From NCBI RefSeq assembly GCF_018991925.1, contig NW_024755055.1:236520-300519 (forward strand): DNA of 64,000 nt, written 5' to 3'. Of this stretch, positions 10,566-22,325 are shown one piece after another. The translations under genes were made by a program, and so were the position numbers. The stretch comes from Homarus americanus (taxonomy: Eukaryota; Arthropoda; Malacostraca; Decapoda; Nephropidae). The notes beneath the pieces were generated by a model. It saw only the letters and a program-made list of their open reading frames with translations. It had not been told where the DNA came from and made no database searches. Positions within the stretch are counted from its first letter, which is position 1. Every line of letters starts with the position of its first letter.

Positions 10566-12407
10566 CAGGAAAACACAACTACAGTAGTCAGCCAGTCAGA
10601 CTTCTGTACCTTATGATTAAGGGAAAACAATATAGTTGTGGTAACATGTTGATAATAGATGAGTTTTTAATTTTGTTACTATTGTTTCCTTTATTTTTAG
10701 CTGTGTTTAGTTAACCGATTTTCCCCAGTCAGATTGACGGATATAATTCGTGTGGGATGCCTTTATTTAAATGCGGCTTTATGGAATGTACGCGTGCGTG
10801 CTTCAGTTAGTTATTATACGGATAAATATTAAAGACTGAAGTATTATATATACCACAGGGAATAATAACACGATAAAGGGTCAGGTAGATAGTGAACATT
10901 TACATCACTAACGTCTTGAGGAAAACATTTGTGATGGCTGCTTATACGTGTTTATTTATGGTGGTATTTAAGAGTTATGTTAATTATATTGCTGACATTT
11001 TATCGTACATTGTTACACAAAACCATTTTCCATCCTGAATATTTTTTTTCATTTCATATAACACTAAGGACATGAAATCAAATTGAAAGAAAAAAAAACG
11101 ACACTTAGCTGGCACGAACTCCTGTGGCATGTTGTTGAAGCAAGCAAACAAATACAGTATTGAATAATATATTGTCGCAGTATTTTTTTTTATAGTTTTC
11201 CTTAAACCGAGATTTGGCGACAAGAATATCCGGTCGGGTTGAATATATTTATTATTATTACTGTTATTATTATTAGTAGTAGTAGAAGTAGTAGTAATTA
11301 CTGTATAATCCACTACGTTTCCAAAGGGGAGTATTGATTTTCACATGTCCAAACGTATGCACATCCCAGCCAAGATTAGTAGCAAGAATACGAGAAATAT
11401 AGCCAGGACAGAACATTGTAAAATGCGTTCCTCCAACTGAGAGTATGAGAGGGGGGGGATATCACACTAATGCTTTCCGTTCATCTCCGTCTCATGTTTG
11501 GTTTCTGCTCAACAGCTCTTCCCAGACTCGGCTTTTATTTTATTTATTTATTTATTTTTTTACGGGTTGCAGGTTGAGAATGTATGTTGGGGTATGTTGG
11601 GGGCGTGTTGTCATTTTGGTCTGAAGTGCATTTTGACAGGTTCTTTGTGGAAAATGTTGGGCGTTTTGCCAGCCCTGTCAATTTTAGACTTAATATCATT
11701 TTTGGCGGTCAAGGGAATGTGCAGTTTCCAATGGATCTCGTAACTTACTTTACTTCATATATATATATATTTTTTTTTCAAGGCTGGTTCTTGAAGAGGA
11801 GAGGACTGTAAAATTACAATGGCCAAGCGCTTTCTTGTATGCAGAGGGATGATCATCAGTGTGGTAGTGATTGGGGGTGTGTTGGTGTTGAGGTCGCAGC
11901 TGTGTGGGGGGGGGGTCTGACGTTGCACTTCCTTGTATTGTCCTCCTCACCTTTCTTCTCTTTACCTCACCCCTTTTCATCGACTCCCTTCTCATGCTCC
12001 CTCCTCACCCTAGTCTCCTGTTTTATCCTATTCTCCCTATCTCATTTGTCCTTTTTTATGGCTTCTTTTGTAATACTCTTCTCGCTCTTTTCCTCTACCC
12101 CAGTTCCCCCTTTACTACCTCCTCCCCTTCCCTCCATCCTACCCACATGGTCATTTGTTTCACTGGGGAGCGACGCCTTGAAAGTGACGACCAAAATGCG
12201 TGTAATTCGCCTCGTAATATATACAGTGGAATATATCTGTAGAATTATTATTTTTCCTTATTAGTTTACCGTCAGTATCAACTAGTCACTTTAAACGTAT
12301 TTTTATTATCTGCATTCTGTGTCAGGGTTTTAAATACATTCCCAGTCTGTACGTCGTTTTACGGAGTTGAAAGTTATTACGGAGAAAATTAAACGACCCG
12401 TGATATT
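10566..12407. other. Intergenic; (TA)n plus a GCGCTTTC element near 11755-11860
   Basis: Most is unremarkable. A short (TA)n/(T)n tract at 11757-11778 is followed by CCAAGCGCTTTC at 11823. The same order, (TA)n then the same 12-mer, occurs at 61612-61882. ORFs at 11498-12264 have pyrimidine-rich composition and no domain. Confidence 0.4.
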
Positions 12408-12991
12408 GGCTAAGTTAAGGCTGGTTAAATAATGATTGGTGGCTTGGTTAGATTGGCTTAGTTAAATCTGGCTAAATTACGTTTGGTTAGTTTAGATTAG
12501 CTAAAGCCGGAAATTATCATGTAAATAGATAAGTAATTACCATTGCAATAAACATAATTGCCTACTAGACATAATCCTGACAGCTCTGTCCTCTTGTTCA
12601 ACCTTATTACTGTACAACCCATGTTGTACTGCTCCCCCATTATATTTATGTTTTTCAATTCCACTGTAATGTATGTATATATAAATAGAAAAATAATTAA
12701 ACTAAAAAAAAATAATAAATAAATAAAATTAATAAATATTGAAGTGATAACCGTGGTAACATGAGATGTTCTTATTACCACCATGCTATTGTACTATTCC
12801 AGATGATACTAAATGGTTACATAATACTTCCTTGAGATAAATGTACAGTATATATCAGGTGCCTACAAGAGAGCTCAGGTTCTCAACTGGCTCAGCCATG
12901 TTAATATTGTTATTATTATCCACTCTGTATCTGTGTTTTTCTGGCTAAATAAACTGTTTCAATTCAAATCAATGGTTAGGGTAGGGTTGAT
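12408..12991 (+). repeat. 590-bp dispersed repeat, copy 2
   Basis: Same orientation as 8311-8900 and near-identical over the full length. The shared ends define the unit; the flanks differ. Confidence 0.9.
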
Positions 12992-13180
12992 TTGGTTAGC
13001 GTAAGTCATGTGGTCAGGCCAGGTTAAGTTAGATTAGCTTAAGTCAGGTCGTTAGGTTAGATTGGCTTAAGCCAGGTCAGAATTGGATAGGTTAGATTAG
13101 ATTAACTTAAGTCAGGTGTCAGATAATTGGTTAGATTAGCTCAAGTCAGGTCAGAATAGAGCTCAATTACCAGCACCCAG
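12992..13180. repeat. Degenerate GGTTAGATTAGCTTAAGTCAGGTC repeats
   Basis: Five to six diverged copies of a 24-30-bp unit. Similar units precede the first copy of the 590-bp repeat. Confidence 0.6.
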
Positions 13181-13668
13181 TGGCCGATTAAAGCTGGGAT
13201 ATGGGGGGGAAATACACACATGAGACTGACAGACCTGCACATCCGTCACGTGAAGGCCACAGAACGGCACCCATAAAAGCTGTGTCAAACAAGCACCTAT
13301 ACTGATTTTTTTTAATCCAGCAAATAAATCCTGCACTACAATTACTGTATTGCGGCAATTATTACAGTGTGTGGTGTGTTACTAGGCGTGATGTGTTACT
13401 GTGCGTGGATACATTACCATGCGTGGCTATATCATTGTGCAATAAACATTCTGACCCATGTTTCTCGTTGTAATACATTATATAAAATTTGATTGATTTA
13501 TATATTTTAATAAAATTAGTTACTATGTTTATATAAGGAAAAACAACAACACAAAATCCTAACAAACAGAATAAGGAGTGAAGTTATATGTACTCCGGTG
13601 TCATAGTGGTTTGTATTAATAAGGCTTCATGTTTGTCTACGAGTGTAGTGCTCCCAGCCAACGATCAG
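13181..13668. other. Intergenic, nothing recognised
   Basis: Short GTGTTAC(T/C)-type repeats near 13370-13430 only. The last eight bases (13661-13668, ACGATCAG) form the left direct flank of the next element. Confidence 0.5.
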
Positions 13669-14281
13669 GGGTCCGACTAATTACCCAAATGTAGCCGGAA
13701 TGAAGTCAAATAATGGTCCTACATGAATAAATCGGACTGCCAATCACTTCTCGACTAGTATTTGGTGTCAGAAAGTCACAAAAAATTGGAAAACTTACTT
13801 TAATCTGAGTTCGCGTGCATGTACCGACGGAGCGAGGAATTATCCAAATGTACCCAAATGTAGTCGCAATGAAGTCAAATAATGGTCCTTCATGAATAAA
13901 TCGGACTGCCAATAACTTCTCGACTAGTATTTGGTGTCACAAAGTCACAAAAAATTGGTAAACTTAATTTAATCTGAGTTAACAGATCGAGTGCATGTAC
14001 CTAACCTAACCTAACCTCGACTAGTATTTGGTGTCACGAAGTCACAAAAAATTGGTAAACTTATTTTAATCTGAGTTAATAGATCAAGTGCATGTACCTA
14101 ACCTAATCTAACCTAACCTAACACACACAACTCAGATTAAATTAAGTTTACCAATTTTTTTTTACTTTATGACACCAAATAATAATCGAGAAGTGATTCA
14201 CAGCCCGAATTACGCTTGTAGGACCATTATTTGCCTTCATTGCGGCTACATTTGGCTACATTTGGGTAGTTAGTCGGACCG
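13669..14281. mobile_element. DNA transposon with long TIRs and 8-bp target duplication
   Basis: The two ends are inverted copies: the left begins GGGTCCGACTAATTACCC and the right, read inversely, CGGTCCGACTAACTACCC. Similarity continues for some 150 bp through ATGGTCCT and CACTTCTCGA to AATTGG(T)AAACTTA. The direct repeat ACGATCAG flanks it at 13661-13668 and 14282-14289. Inside, the subterminal block is repeated in tandem three times. No transposase is encoded, so it is non-autonomous; an 8-bp duplication fits hAT, P or Merlin groups, and MULEs give 9. Confidence 0.75.
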
Positions 14282-14538
14282 ACGATCAGACACTACCTTA
14301 GGTGTTGTAGCACAGTATAGTAATACATAATACGGTAACAGTTACACTAACGATATATCTGGTACCACAGGCCGATCTGTGAGGCGTAATGTGTAAGTTT
14401 AGTACGTGTGACATATGTAGAGTAGACGGTAGTTCCTGGAGTCATTTCACTAAGACTGCAATGTACATGCATACAGTATATACAACATTAGTGTGGTCGC
14501 CGTGTGTCCTGCATGGGTAGGTGGCCTTATTACCAGTA
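14282..14538. other. Spacer between two DNA transposons
   Basis: No feature recognised. Confidence 0.5.
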
Positions 14539-15070
14539 CAGGTAGTTCTGCTATAACGCGATAATTGTGTTCTTGTAAAATATCGTGTTATAGAAAATCG
14601 CGTAATAGAAATAACAGGGCTTATGGAGAAAATAGGGTTAGGTGCAGATTACTCGAAATCGAAAAAATTTAGTAGTTAGCCTAACACAAAGGATAGCACA
14701 GTCTAAATAAATGTTACATTCATATCTAATAATGAAATCATACAGTAAATTTAACACTTTACCTTGAAAAAATATGAATGTAACTTGATGGGGGAGAAGG
14801 GTGATTTTGAGGTTGATAACATCAAGCTTCTCTTCAAGTGTTATATCCTTTCTTTTACGATAATCACCGGGAATTCTATCATCAGAATGCTTTTTGGAGA
14901 TATTCTTCTTTACCATATTCACAGTTAATACCACAAAATTGGAGAAATAGTAAGCAAAAATCGCGTTATAGCAAACAAGCGATCGCGTTATACAAATATT
15001 GTTCCGAATTCATAAATCGCGTTAGAGCATATTCGCGTTATCAAAACACGCGTTATAGCAGAACTCACTG
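14539..15070 (-). mobile_element. Tigger/pogo deletion derivative with HTH remnant
   Basis: TIRs CAGGTAGTTCTGCTATAACG and (inverted right end) CAGTGAGTTCTGCTATAACG are each flanked by TA, the pogo/Tigger target. On the minus strand at about 14780-14900 a fragment KRKDITLEEKLDVI matches the start of the CENP-B-like helix-turn-helix of Tigger transposases. The catalytic domain is missing, leaving 532 bp. Multiple ATCGCGTTATA motifs near the right end are subterminal repeats. Confidence 0.8.
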
Positions 15071-15159
15071 TATTCACAACTCGCCCTAAATCTCAAATTA
15101 TCGGCAGGATGTAGTGCTGACTCAAGTGGCTGAAGCCGTGGGTTGACGGTCTCAACCTA

Positions 15160-15552
15160 TCAGCAATAAATGACACCCAGCCACGTGGCTGATGCTGTGG
15201 GTTGACTCAAACAATTGGAGGCGAATGGCAACAGATCACGTGGCTGATGCTGGCTGTGGGTTGACTGGTAAATGTTGTAGTAACTGACCATTCCTTCACG
15301 CTCAGTCCCCAAAGCTCTTACAAAGCGGTCACAGTCAACACTAGGTGTGCTCAAGGCCACCAATTCCCGGGTATAATTACTGTCCCAGTTTGCCGGCAAC
15401 AGCAAATTTACCTCATTCAAGAGGTCATTACTGGGTGACCACTTCAACATGCAAAGAATATCTACAAACGCAGCACGCACGGTAAACCTGATACAATGAT
15501 CATCTGCCGCTCGACCATAAACTAAACATTTAACGAAAATACGGTGTTCCAA
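15160..15552 (-). CDS. Unidentified 130-codon ORF
   Basis: This is the longest ORF of the left half that is not explained by a repeat. Composition is protein-like (for example NWDSNYTRELVALSTP, then DCDRFVRALGTEREGM), with no transmembrane segment or motif I recognise. Its 3' third overlaps diverged repeats of CACGTGGCTGATGCTG(TGGGTTGACT) near 15120-15265. No splice partners are evident. It could be a decayed transposon ORF, an exon of an unrecognised gene, or chance; I do not assign a function. Confidence 0.25.
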   Translation of the reverse strand: MEHRIFVKCLVYGRAADDHCIRFTVRAAFVDILCMLKWSPSNDLLNEVNLLLPANWDSNYTRELVALSTPSVDCDRFVRALGTEREGMVSYYNIYQSTHSQHQPRDLLPFASNCLSQPTASATWLGVIYC

Positions 15553-17457
15553 ATTCTAAACCGCCTAAGGTCTCCTTCGTGACCCATTCGCTACCAGGCC
15601 ATTATTTTTTACTAAGAATTTACATGTCCATCCCTAAGGAGGAGCAGCCCACCCATGTGGTGGTGACCATAACTCAGAACATTTGCTATAGCAGCACCCC
15701 TTTACTAAATACAGTTAGGTGAGGTTAGATTAAAGATATCTTTGTAAACCGTATGCTATAGTAGCACCCCTTTACTAAATACGGTCACTTAACACCAGCT
15801 ATGAGATGAAGCAATCACAGTGAAGCCACACCCAAACAACCAGAACATTCTTGGGTACTGTTTGGCATCACAAGTTACAGTCTACTAAAATCAAATTAAC
15901 TTGGTAGCTATGCCATGCCCCCTTGCGCATGACTTAGAATTAACATGATTGGTTGGTGGTGGGGTGAAGAATGCCCAGTAAGTTAAAGGCCAGATTGTTA
16001 AATAGCCCCTTCGGCAAAGCAGTGCCTTTGCAACAAAGGACACATTTTCAAAAAGCGGCGGGGAAGTGTGGACCACCCCTATCAAAGACTATACTGTACC
16101 TAAGTATTGTACTGAATTTGCATAATTATGTAAATTAGAAAAATCTTCTAAAAACACATCGTGTGGATGTGGCTGTAAGTTGGGTTAAGAGACATGGTGG
16201 TGACACACATGACCAAAATAACACTGATGTGCTATCACTTTATAACACTTTGTATTTTTCTAATATTTCTGATATTACAAAGTTCAATGAACTAAAAGTT
16301 AAGATGAGATCATGACATCTTGAGAAGGTTGTTAAGCACATCCTATTTCCTTACACCACTAACAGAAACATACTACTGTACAGGTACTAACAGCAGAATT
16401 CTGAAAACAAGACGAATGCAAAATGATCAATGCTAAAAAATGGACAACTACTGTACCGTATACTGTATCCTGAAACCAAATCTTAATATAATCAAGCCTG
16501 GAAAAAGCAACTCCCACATAGAAAAGACCAGAGTTGAAAACTTAGGCAAACCCCTTAGATAAAAGTAGCTGGGACTGATTCATTAAATTGATATTCATTC
16601 CTTTAAAAACCAAGTCCCTGAAGTATAACTTAGAAGCAGGTTGTCACCATATATGGTATCAGAGGCAACAAGTCAGGATGACATCAGTCTGAGTGCACTG
16701 AACATCTGAGCCTCCCACTTGGCTTAACCATATGCTGTCTTTCCCAGATTCAATTCCTCAGTTCAAGCCAAGTTTAACCTCATCCTCTTGGAAGAGGGAG
16801 GGTAGCTATTACACATTTTACCAACGAAGAACCAAATGTTCTCTTCCCTCAATGTTTAACGCCCATATTCCAAAAGAAAAGAAGGGCTATACAAAGCCCA
16901 TTATACACTGTCCCCTCCGAGGAATGGAAACAATTCCACGGGTTGATAAATTTATCCAAATAAAAAATTATGGATTAGTAAGCATCCAACACATGTTCAA
17001 CACCAACTGACTTCTGTTCTCCACCACCTACAGTACAGTACCAGTTTCAAATTAGGAATTCTTGATCCTATCACAAGAGTTAACAACACTAACTTTCCAA
17101 TACCTTACAACCGCCTGGTTTTTATGAGTGTTACGAACTTTACAAATATTCTTGTAGCCACTTTAACAGAGAAAGGAAAAACCTTGAGTTGGAAAAAAAA
17201 AAAAAAACATTTCTAGGCAAATGAAAAAGAATATGCCAATAAATGTCCTAAATCAACAGACACACACCAAAAGAGTTCCCATACTCTAAAAATCTATGGA
17301 CAGGAACTCCCATGGAAAATGGCTGACAAAATTGGTGGAACACTTAGCACACATAACAACAGTCAACAATTATTACAAAATGAGCCATGAACCCACTGAA
17401 CTTATTCAGCTAATTGAGGTCTACCATAATACAGTACAGTACAGTATAAGCATTTGT
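15553..17457. other. Intergenic, with a local ~100-bp duplication
   Basis: GCTATAG(C/T)AGCACCCCTTTACTAAATAC occurs at about 15683 and 15751 in the same direction. The rest shows no supported gene; ORFs are short and without domains. Confidence 0.5.
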
Positions 17458-18501
17458 TGTAGCTGCACGGAATAGCTAACACGTTAGCTTTCCTGGACCG
17501 TGTCATTACTAAATACGACCGTACCGCTGCCAGATGCCTGTCTTCTCCGCGTCTTGGGAAAAACTGTTGTATAACAGTCTTGGAAAACAATAAAATTAGG
17601 AGAACTGTTATTTTGACAATACAGAAAGAAATTGTGAAGAAAATATATAGAAAATTATGGAAAGAAAGACAAAAAGTCAACTATAAATAAGAGAAACACC
17701 TAGAATTCTTTTACCCTAATTTATTTGTAAAGGACACCAAGACAGCTTTATACTTCAGTAGCAAATTATACTGCAAGAATCAAAGATTTGTGAGGTATTG
17801 GTGTAATATCTTTCCTCCATTACTTACATGGCTTGATCCATTTTTTCTACAGGAAAGGGGCTCCACTACGTATGTTGTCTTTTCTCTGGTAGCTAGATTG
17901 TGGTGTTCACATATACCGTACATGAAATAAGATGAATTTCAGGTTCGTTTGTCTTAATTTTTGCACTTACTGAACTGTAATCAACTTGTTCACCCTTATT
18001 TAAAGTATCTTATGAGTATTGATATTAAGGTTTCATCAATCATATCCGAGTAATTATCAATATTGTTACACCAGTCACCAACGGCTATTGCAATTGGACA
18101 GCGCCCACTTAAAGGCGGACGGAGCCAAAACAGGTTTCAACTAGGCGCGATCCTTTTCAATTCTTTCACACCGTATGCTTTGTTTTAGGTCCTATCCAAT
18201 ATAATACCGTATATAGAATTATTTTTATTATTATATCGCAGTTTTTTTTAATGCCTCACGTGTCCTAAACTCTTCAATACTGTATTAATAAAAATATTCT
18301 CCATAAGTGGCCACAATCCACGTATTTACCCACTGTTTTAGTGGGAGGAGCTCTCTGATAGGTTGTTAGCTATTCGGGCGCAGCACACACTAACGCCTCC
18401 TCGAGGGTTGATTTTCCCTCTGAAGGGGTCATGAGCAGAACTCGGCAGAAGAGTATGCGCCGTCAAAATAGCTAATGCATTAGCTATTCCGTGCATCTAC
18501 A
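17458..18501. mobile_element. Putative 1.04-kb TIR element
   Basis: TGTAGCTGCACGGAATAGCTAA at the left is mirrored by an inverted TGTAGATGCACGGAATAGC at the right end. Just inside each end sits a short palindrome (GCTAACACGTTAGC left, GCTAATGCATTAGC right). No transposase ORF and no clear target duplication were found, so the class is open. The interior contains a CpG-rich block (18090-18440). Confidence 0.55.
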
Positions 18502-18641
18502 TAAAACACCTTATGTCAACCTCCTGATGGACTGGAGGTTCCATAACATTTCAGTTATGAAATCTCTCAAGATCTCCGAGTTGTCAACCAGTTGAAAATT
18601 CAGAAACTGTTCTCAACCCAAATGGGCATACAGAAGTAGTA

Positions 18642-19282
18642 CAGGGGCCTCCCAAATTTGCGGTTCTCTATTATTCGCGGATGACACCCTGGATATACCC
18701 AAGAATGTCTGCTGGTAGTTTTAAAGTTGCCGTCATTTTTGCGGCTGGGAGAGGGAGCCATTCGTTCTAGAGACAGTAATTTACCTGTATTGTAAATATA
18801 TGCGTGTGTGTGTGTGTGTGTGTGTAGATACACAAAACACATACAAATAAATAGTAATTGGAAAAATCCTCTCACAAACAACCAGAAAGAATTTTATTAA
18901 AAAAATGTGAGACTACCCTCAAGTCCGTGCTATATTACTTTACAGTATTAATAAAGCACGGACTTGAGGGTAGACTGTCACTTTTTTAATAAATTTGTTT
19001 CTGATTATTTGTGAGAGGATTTTCCCATTACAGTACAGTATTATGTATCTGTATACAGTACAGTATTATATATCTGTATGTGTGTGTCCACACACACACA
19101 CACACACACATACATATATATACTGTACAATACAGTTAAAAGAAATAATTGTCCTAAAGGCAAAGACATAATGGGAATATACATTTCTTTCTTTGTACAC
19201 AAGTCAGCAAATGTTATTCGCGGATTTGGCGATTCGCGACAATTTTGAGAACCTAATCCCCGCGAGTTTGGAGGGTCTACTG
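18642..19282. mobile_element. Tigger-type MITE
   Basis: Left end CAGGGGCCTCCCAAATTTGC and inverted right end CAGTAGACCCTCCAAACTCG share the Tigger pattern, and both are flanked by TA. ATTCGCGGAT motifs occur near both ends. The left 110 bp also match 37197-37310, a second copy. No transposase is encoded. Confidence 0.8.
18860..19026. repeat. Large palindrome, arms about 78 bp
   Basis: Two nearly perfect inverted arms (outer end GGAAAA(A)TCCTCTCACAAA, inner end CTACCCTCAAGTCCGTGCT) are separated by roughly 10 bp. It lies within the Tigger-type MITE and could form a long hairpin in DNA or RNA. Confidence 0.9.
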
Positions 19283-19763
19283 TACTACCTATAATATAAT
19301 ACAGATATACAAATTCTTTAGGGAGGGTGTCTGGTCATAAAATACCATATAATTATAGAGTACAGTATACAATAATTAAACCATTATTTTTCAAGGAAGA
19401 CAATCTAACCAAGGCTAACCAAAACTACCTGAGAACTGTTATAGTAAGTTACCGTAGGTTTGGATTGTCTTCTGGAAAATCAAAAAGTAGCCAACTGTCC
19501 TATTTGTGGGTTTTCTTCCAACAGCAGCCACAGAGCAAAAAGTTCCGAGAAATCTGGGCACCCGGTAGATCTCTGCTCATAAGCAACTTTTCAAATAGTT
19601 AATAACTGTAAAACAGTGTAATGCTTTTCAGAAAGCTCTTCCATATTCTACCCTCCTTCATAAGTAATAAAAATATCAGTTAATATACAGAACATATTTC
19701 AATGCAAAGGGTAAGAAAAGGTGTGAAGTCAATCCAAATGAAATTGTAGGACTAACTATAGTA
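19283..19763. other. Intergenic, nothing recognised
   Basis: A 91-codon ORF (19327-19602) has no domain and no splice context that would support it. Confidence 0.5.
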
Positions 19764-21524
19764 CAGGTAAACCTTGATAAATGATGTCTCGTTTACCTAT
19801 ATTAAGACCATCTCACTATATAGTACAGTAGGGTCGGGATATATCACCAGATAAGGTCCAACGATGTTCGCTATATGTTAAATCGCGATATATAATTACT
19901 GTACATGTAATCAATGGGGAAAATAGGGTTAGGTTCTGGAGACCCAAAAAAGTGACTAAACTTGACTTAACGAGTTAATTTTCTTACTAACTAAAGCACC
20001 AATGAACACTAGACTCGGGAACAACAGGCTATTTCAGTATCAATATCAAGGAAAACCAGACTCGGCAGTTGACAAACCATCCTGGGAAAACTAGACTCGG
20101 CAGCAGACGCCACACTGCCACCCTCACTTGACAATCCCACACCTACATAAATGAACACCAAAAATATTAGTTACAGTATTAAATCTTTTCCATTATCTTC
20201 ACTTCACTTTTCACATCACTAGCAACCCATTTACACTGGCTTTAGAAGTCATAATCTGCACCAGACTCGGCAGTTGACGCGCCCTCCCGAGAACAACAGA
20301 TGACACACTGCCACCCTCACTTAACAATCATAAACAAACAATCCAAAAATATTAGTTACAGTATTAAATCTTTTCCATTAAGCTTTTCATTATTTTTACT
20401 TCACTAGCAACCCATTTACACTCACCTTAGAAGTCATAATCTGCAGCAGTTGGCTGTTTTCTCTTCACTCACTCAGAAAGACTGAGCGGGCGAGCGTGAG
20501 AGAGCAGCCATGGTGGCGCCTCTGGTGAGCAAATAACGCATTTGTTTGCCATGGCGGTACATTTGTAAATTTTCCTGTCCGATTTCCCTCGCCAAAAAAA
20601 AAAAAAAAAAAAAAAAAGCTATATATAGGGAATTTTCGATAATTTTGGTAGCAGACATATAAATTAAATTGTTATATAAAGTCGCGATACCCCTGTATAT
20701 CCCAAACCTACTGTATGATAAAAAAAAATCGCTTTAACAATATCCATTGGTTGGAATTTTGTTATCTCTAGCGCAAACTATGGGTTGCATACAGTACTCA
20801 TTAATTGCTGTCTTGTAAAGATTCCAGCAATGCAAATTATATTTTTATACGTCAAGTCAGTGACATAAGTAAACAATATTTATCCCTATGCACCACCATA
20901 GGTAATGCATCCCTGGCTGCACTTTTTTGTTTTCTATTGATTTTGTAAGAGCAGGAATTCTCTGTCAGTGATACATGTGTGTTTCGGGACCGGCTGGGAA
21001 CATATCCCATTGAACCCCGTGTTATAATTTTTTTTACGGGGAATAGCTCACCCGGGCACAAGTCATTAACCCACAACGGGGCCTAGGGGGCGAAAAAATA
21101 AGAGTAAAAAGAAATTAAAAATAGAAAAGAAAAAGATTACTGTACTGTATATATATCTACACCACGAAGATGCCGGAAAACCATCTTTTTAAAGTGAGAC
21201 ATTGTATGAGTATGGAAACATAGAAGAAGGCAGAGCATTCCAGTTTGGCTGTGTGAGGAAAGAAGGATGTACTATAAGGGCCGACATCCACAGAGAAATG
21301 GTGGGCACTGCGGGAAAGACGAGTGTTACGAGCCCACGGCCTTGCCTGCGGTACACAGGATGCCAAATCCACCGAACATTGCCCGTTAAAGTACGTACCT
21401 GTAAAAGAGGGAGAGTAAAGCAACAATGCGGCGAAGAGAAAATGAAGAAAGATTATCTACGATATTTCACTTAGCGATGGGTCTTTCAGGAATCTAACCC
21501 CCATCGTTTATCAAGGTTTATCTG
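19764..21524. mobile_element. Tigger-type MITE family B, interrupted copy
   Basis: Left end CAGGTAAACCTTGATAAATG and inverted right end CAGATAAACCTTGATAAACG are bordered by TA. Another element (19826-20713) lies inside. Removing it leaves about 870 bp, close to the 828-bp sister copy at 46973-47800; the two share the block with CTGTCAGTGATACATGTGTG in inverted arrangement. ORFs inside it are not conserved and are not called. Confidence 0.8.
19826..20713. mobile_element. Nested Tigger-type element
   Basis: Ends CAGTAGGGTCGGGATATATC and (inverted) CAGTAGGTTTGGGATATACA with TA on both sides. The interior has ACTCGGCAG and TATTAGTTACAGTATTAAATC blocks repeated in tandem (about 20165 and 20350), and an oligo-A run of 23 near 20595. 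It sits inside the family B MITE, so it is the younger insertion. Confidence 0.75.
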
Positions 21525-22075
21525 TACGTATACAGTATCAACAGACGACTTGGGACACATGACCATAGGTAAATGATGGTTAGAATGTATAGTACAGTAA
21601 ACTGTAATAGAAGTCAAGCCAACTGAAACAGTTTGACTAATTTCACAAATTACCCTTCTAGATCATACAGACAGATCAGTTTTACATAGTACAAGTAGAG
21701 TACAGAGTATACATGCCTTCCTGAAAAGGGCAACTTTAAATTAAAAGACAGTAAAGGCTCTGCAGTAATTTCTTCACTAAGAAATACTGTACAGTAATGC
21801 AAATGGGAGATTAGGTTCCTGGGAAAAAACTTTTACCTGATAATAGACGTGAAATTGTAATTAGGGTAAATTTTAGGGGTAGTTACTTGGTCAAATTTTT
21901 TTTTTCAAAAACACTCGAAAAACTATATATTGCATACTTACTCACTGTCACCTAGTGTACTAATTACAATCGTCCCGTGAGCATTAGCCCAATATAAATA
22001 AAATCATTCAATCACTACTACACACTGTCAATCCTCGAAGAATTCATTGATGTTTTGTTTTAAAATCATCATCAA
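21525..22075. other. Intergenic, TACAGTA-rich
   Basis: No gene recognised. Confidence 0.5.
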
Positions 22076-22325
22076 TGTGTTACGGCCATATTCCTTCCAT
22101 GCTTGTGTGGGTTAGCTTCAACTGCCTGATGGCAGCTGTTGGGTAAAACCAAAATGGGATGTGCCCCCACCCATCACCACAAACCCAGGGTGCCATCCTA
22201 GAAAATGCAGCAGAAACCAGGGGATGGTGACCTGGTTGCCATCAGGCATGTTGAAGCAAATTTTATGACTGGATGTCCTTCCTAATGCCAACAACTGGCA
22301 CTACTCCCTGAGGTAATCAAAGACT
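22076..22325. mobile_element. Retroposon 3' tail fragment
   Basis: Contains GACTGGATGTCCTTCCTAATGCC, a phrase common in 3' regions of invertebrate LINE/SINE elements, and CTTGTGTGGGTTA...GCCTGATGGCA. The latter is found inverted at about 23180-23225. Clade not determined. Confidence 0.45.

Noticed and set aside
11839..12264. 141-codon ORF rich in Ser/Phe/Leu/Pro
   Set aside because: Composition follows a CT-rich stretch (TCCTCCTC-type); no splice partner or domain.
21202..21474. 90-codon ORF with protein-like composition
   Set aside because: Lies wholly inside the non-autonomous MITE family B; not conserved in the sister copy at 46973-47800.
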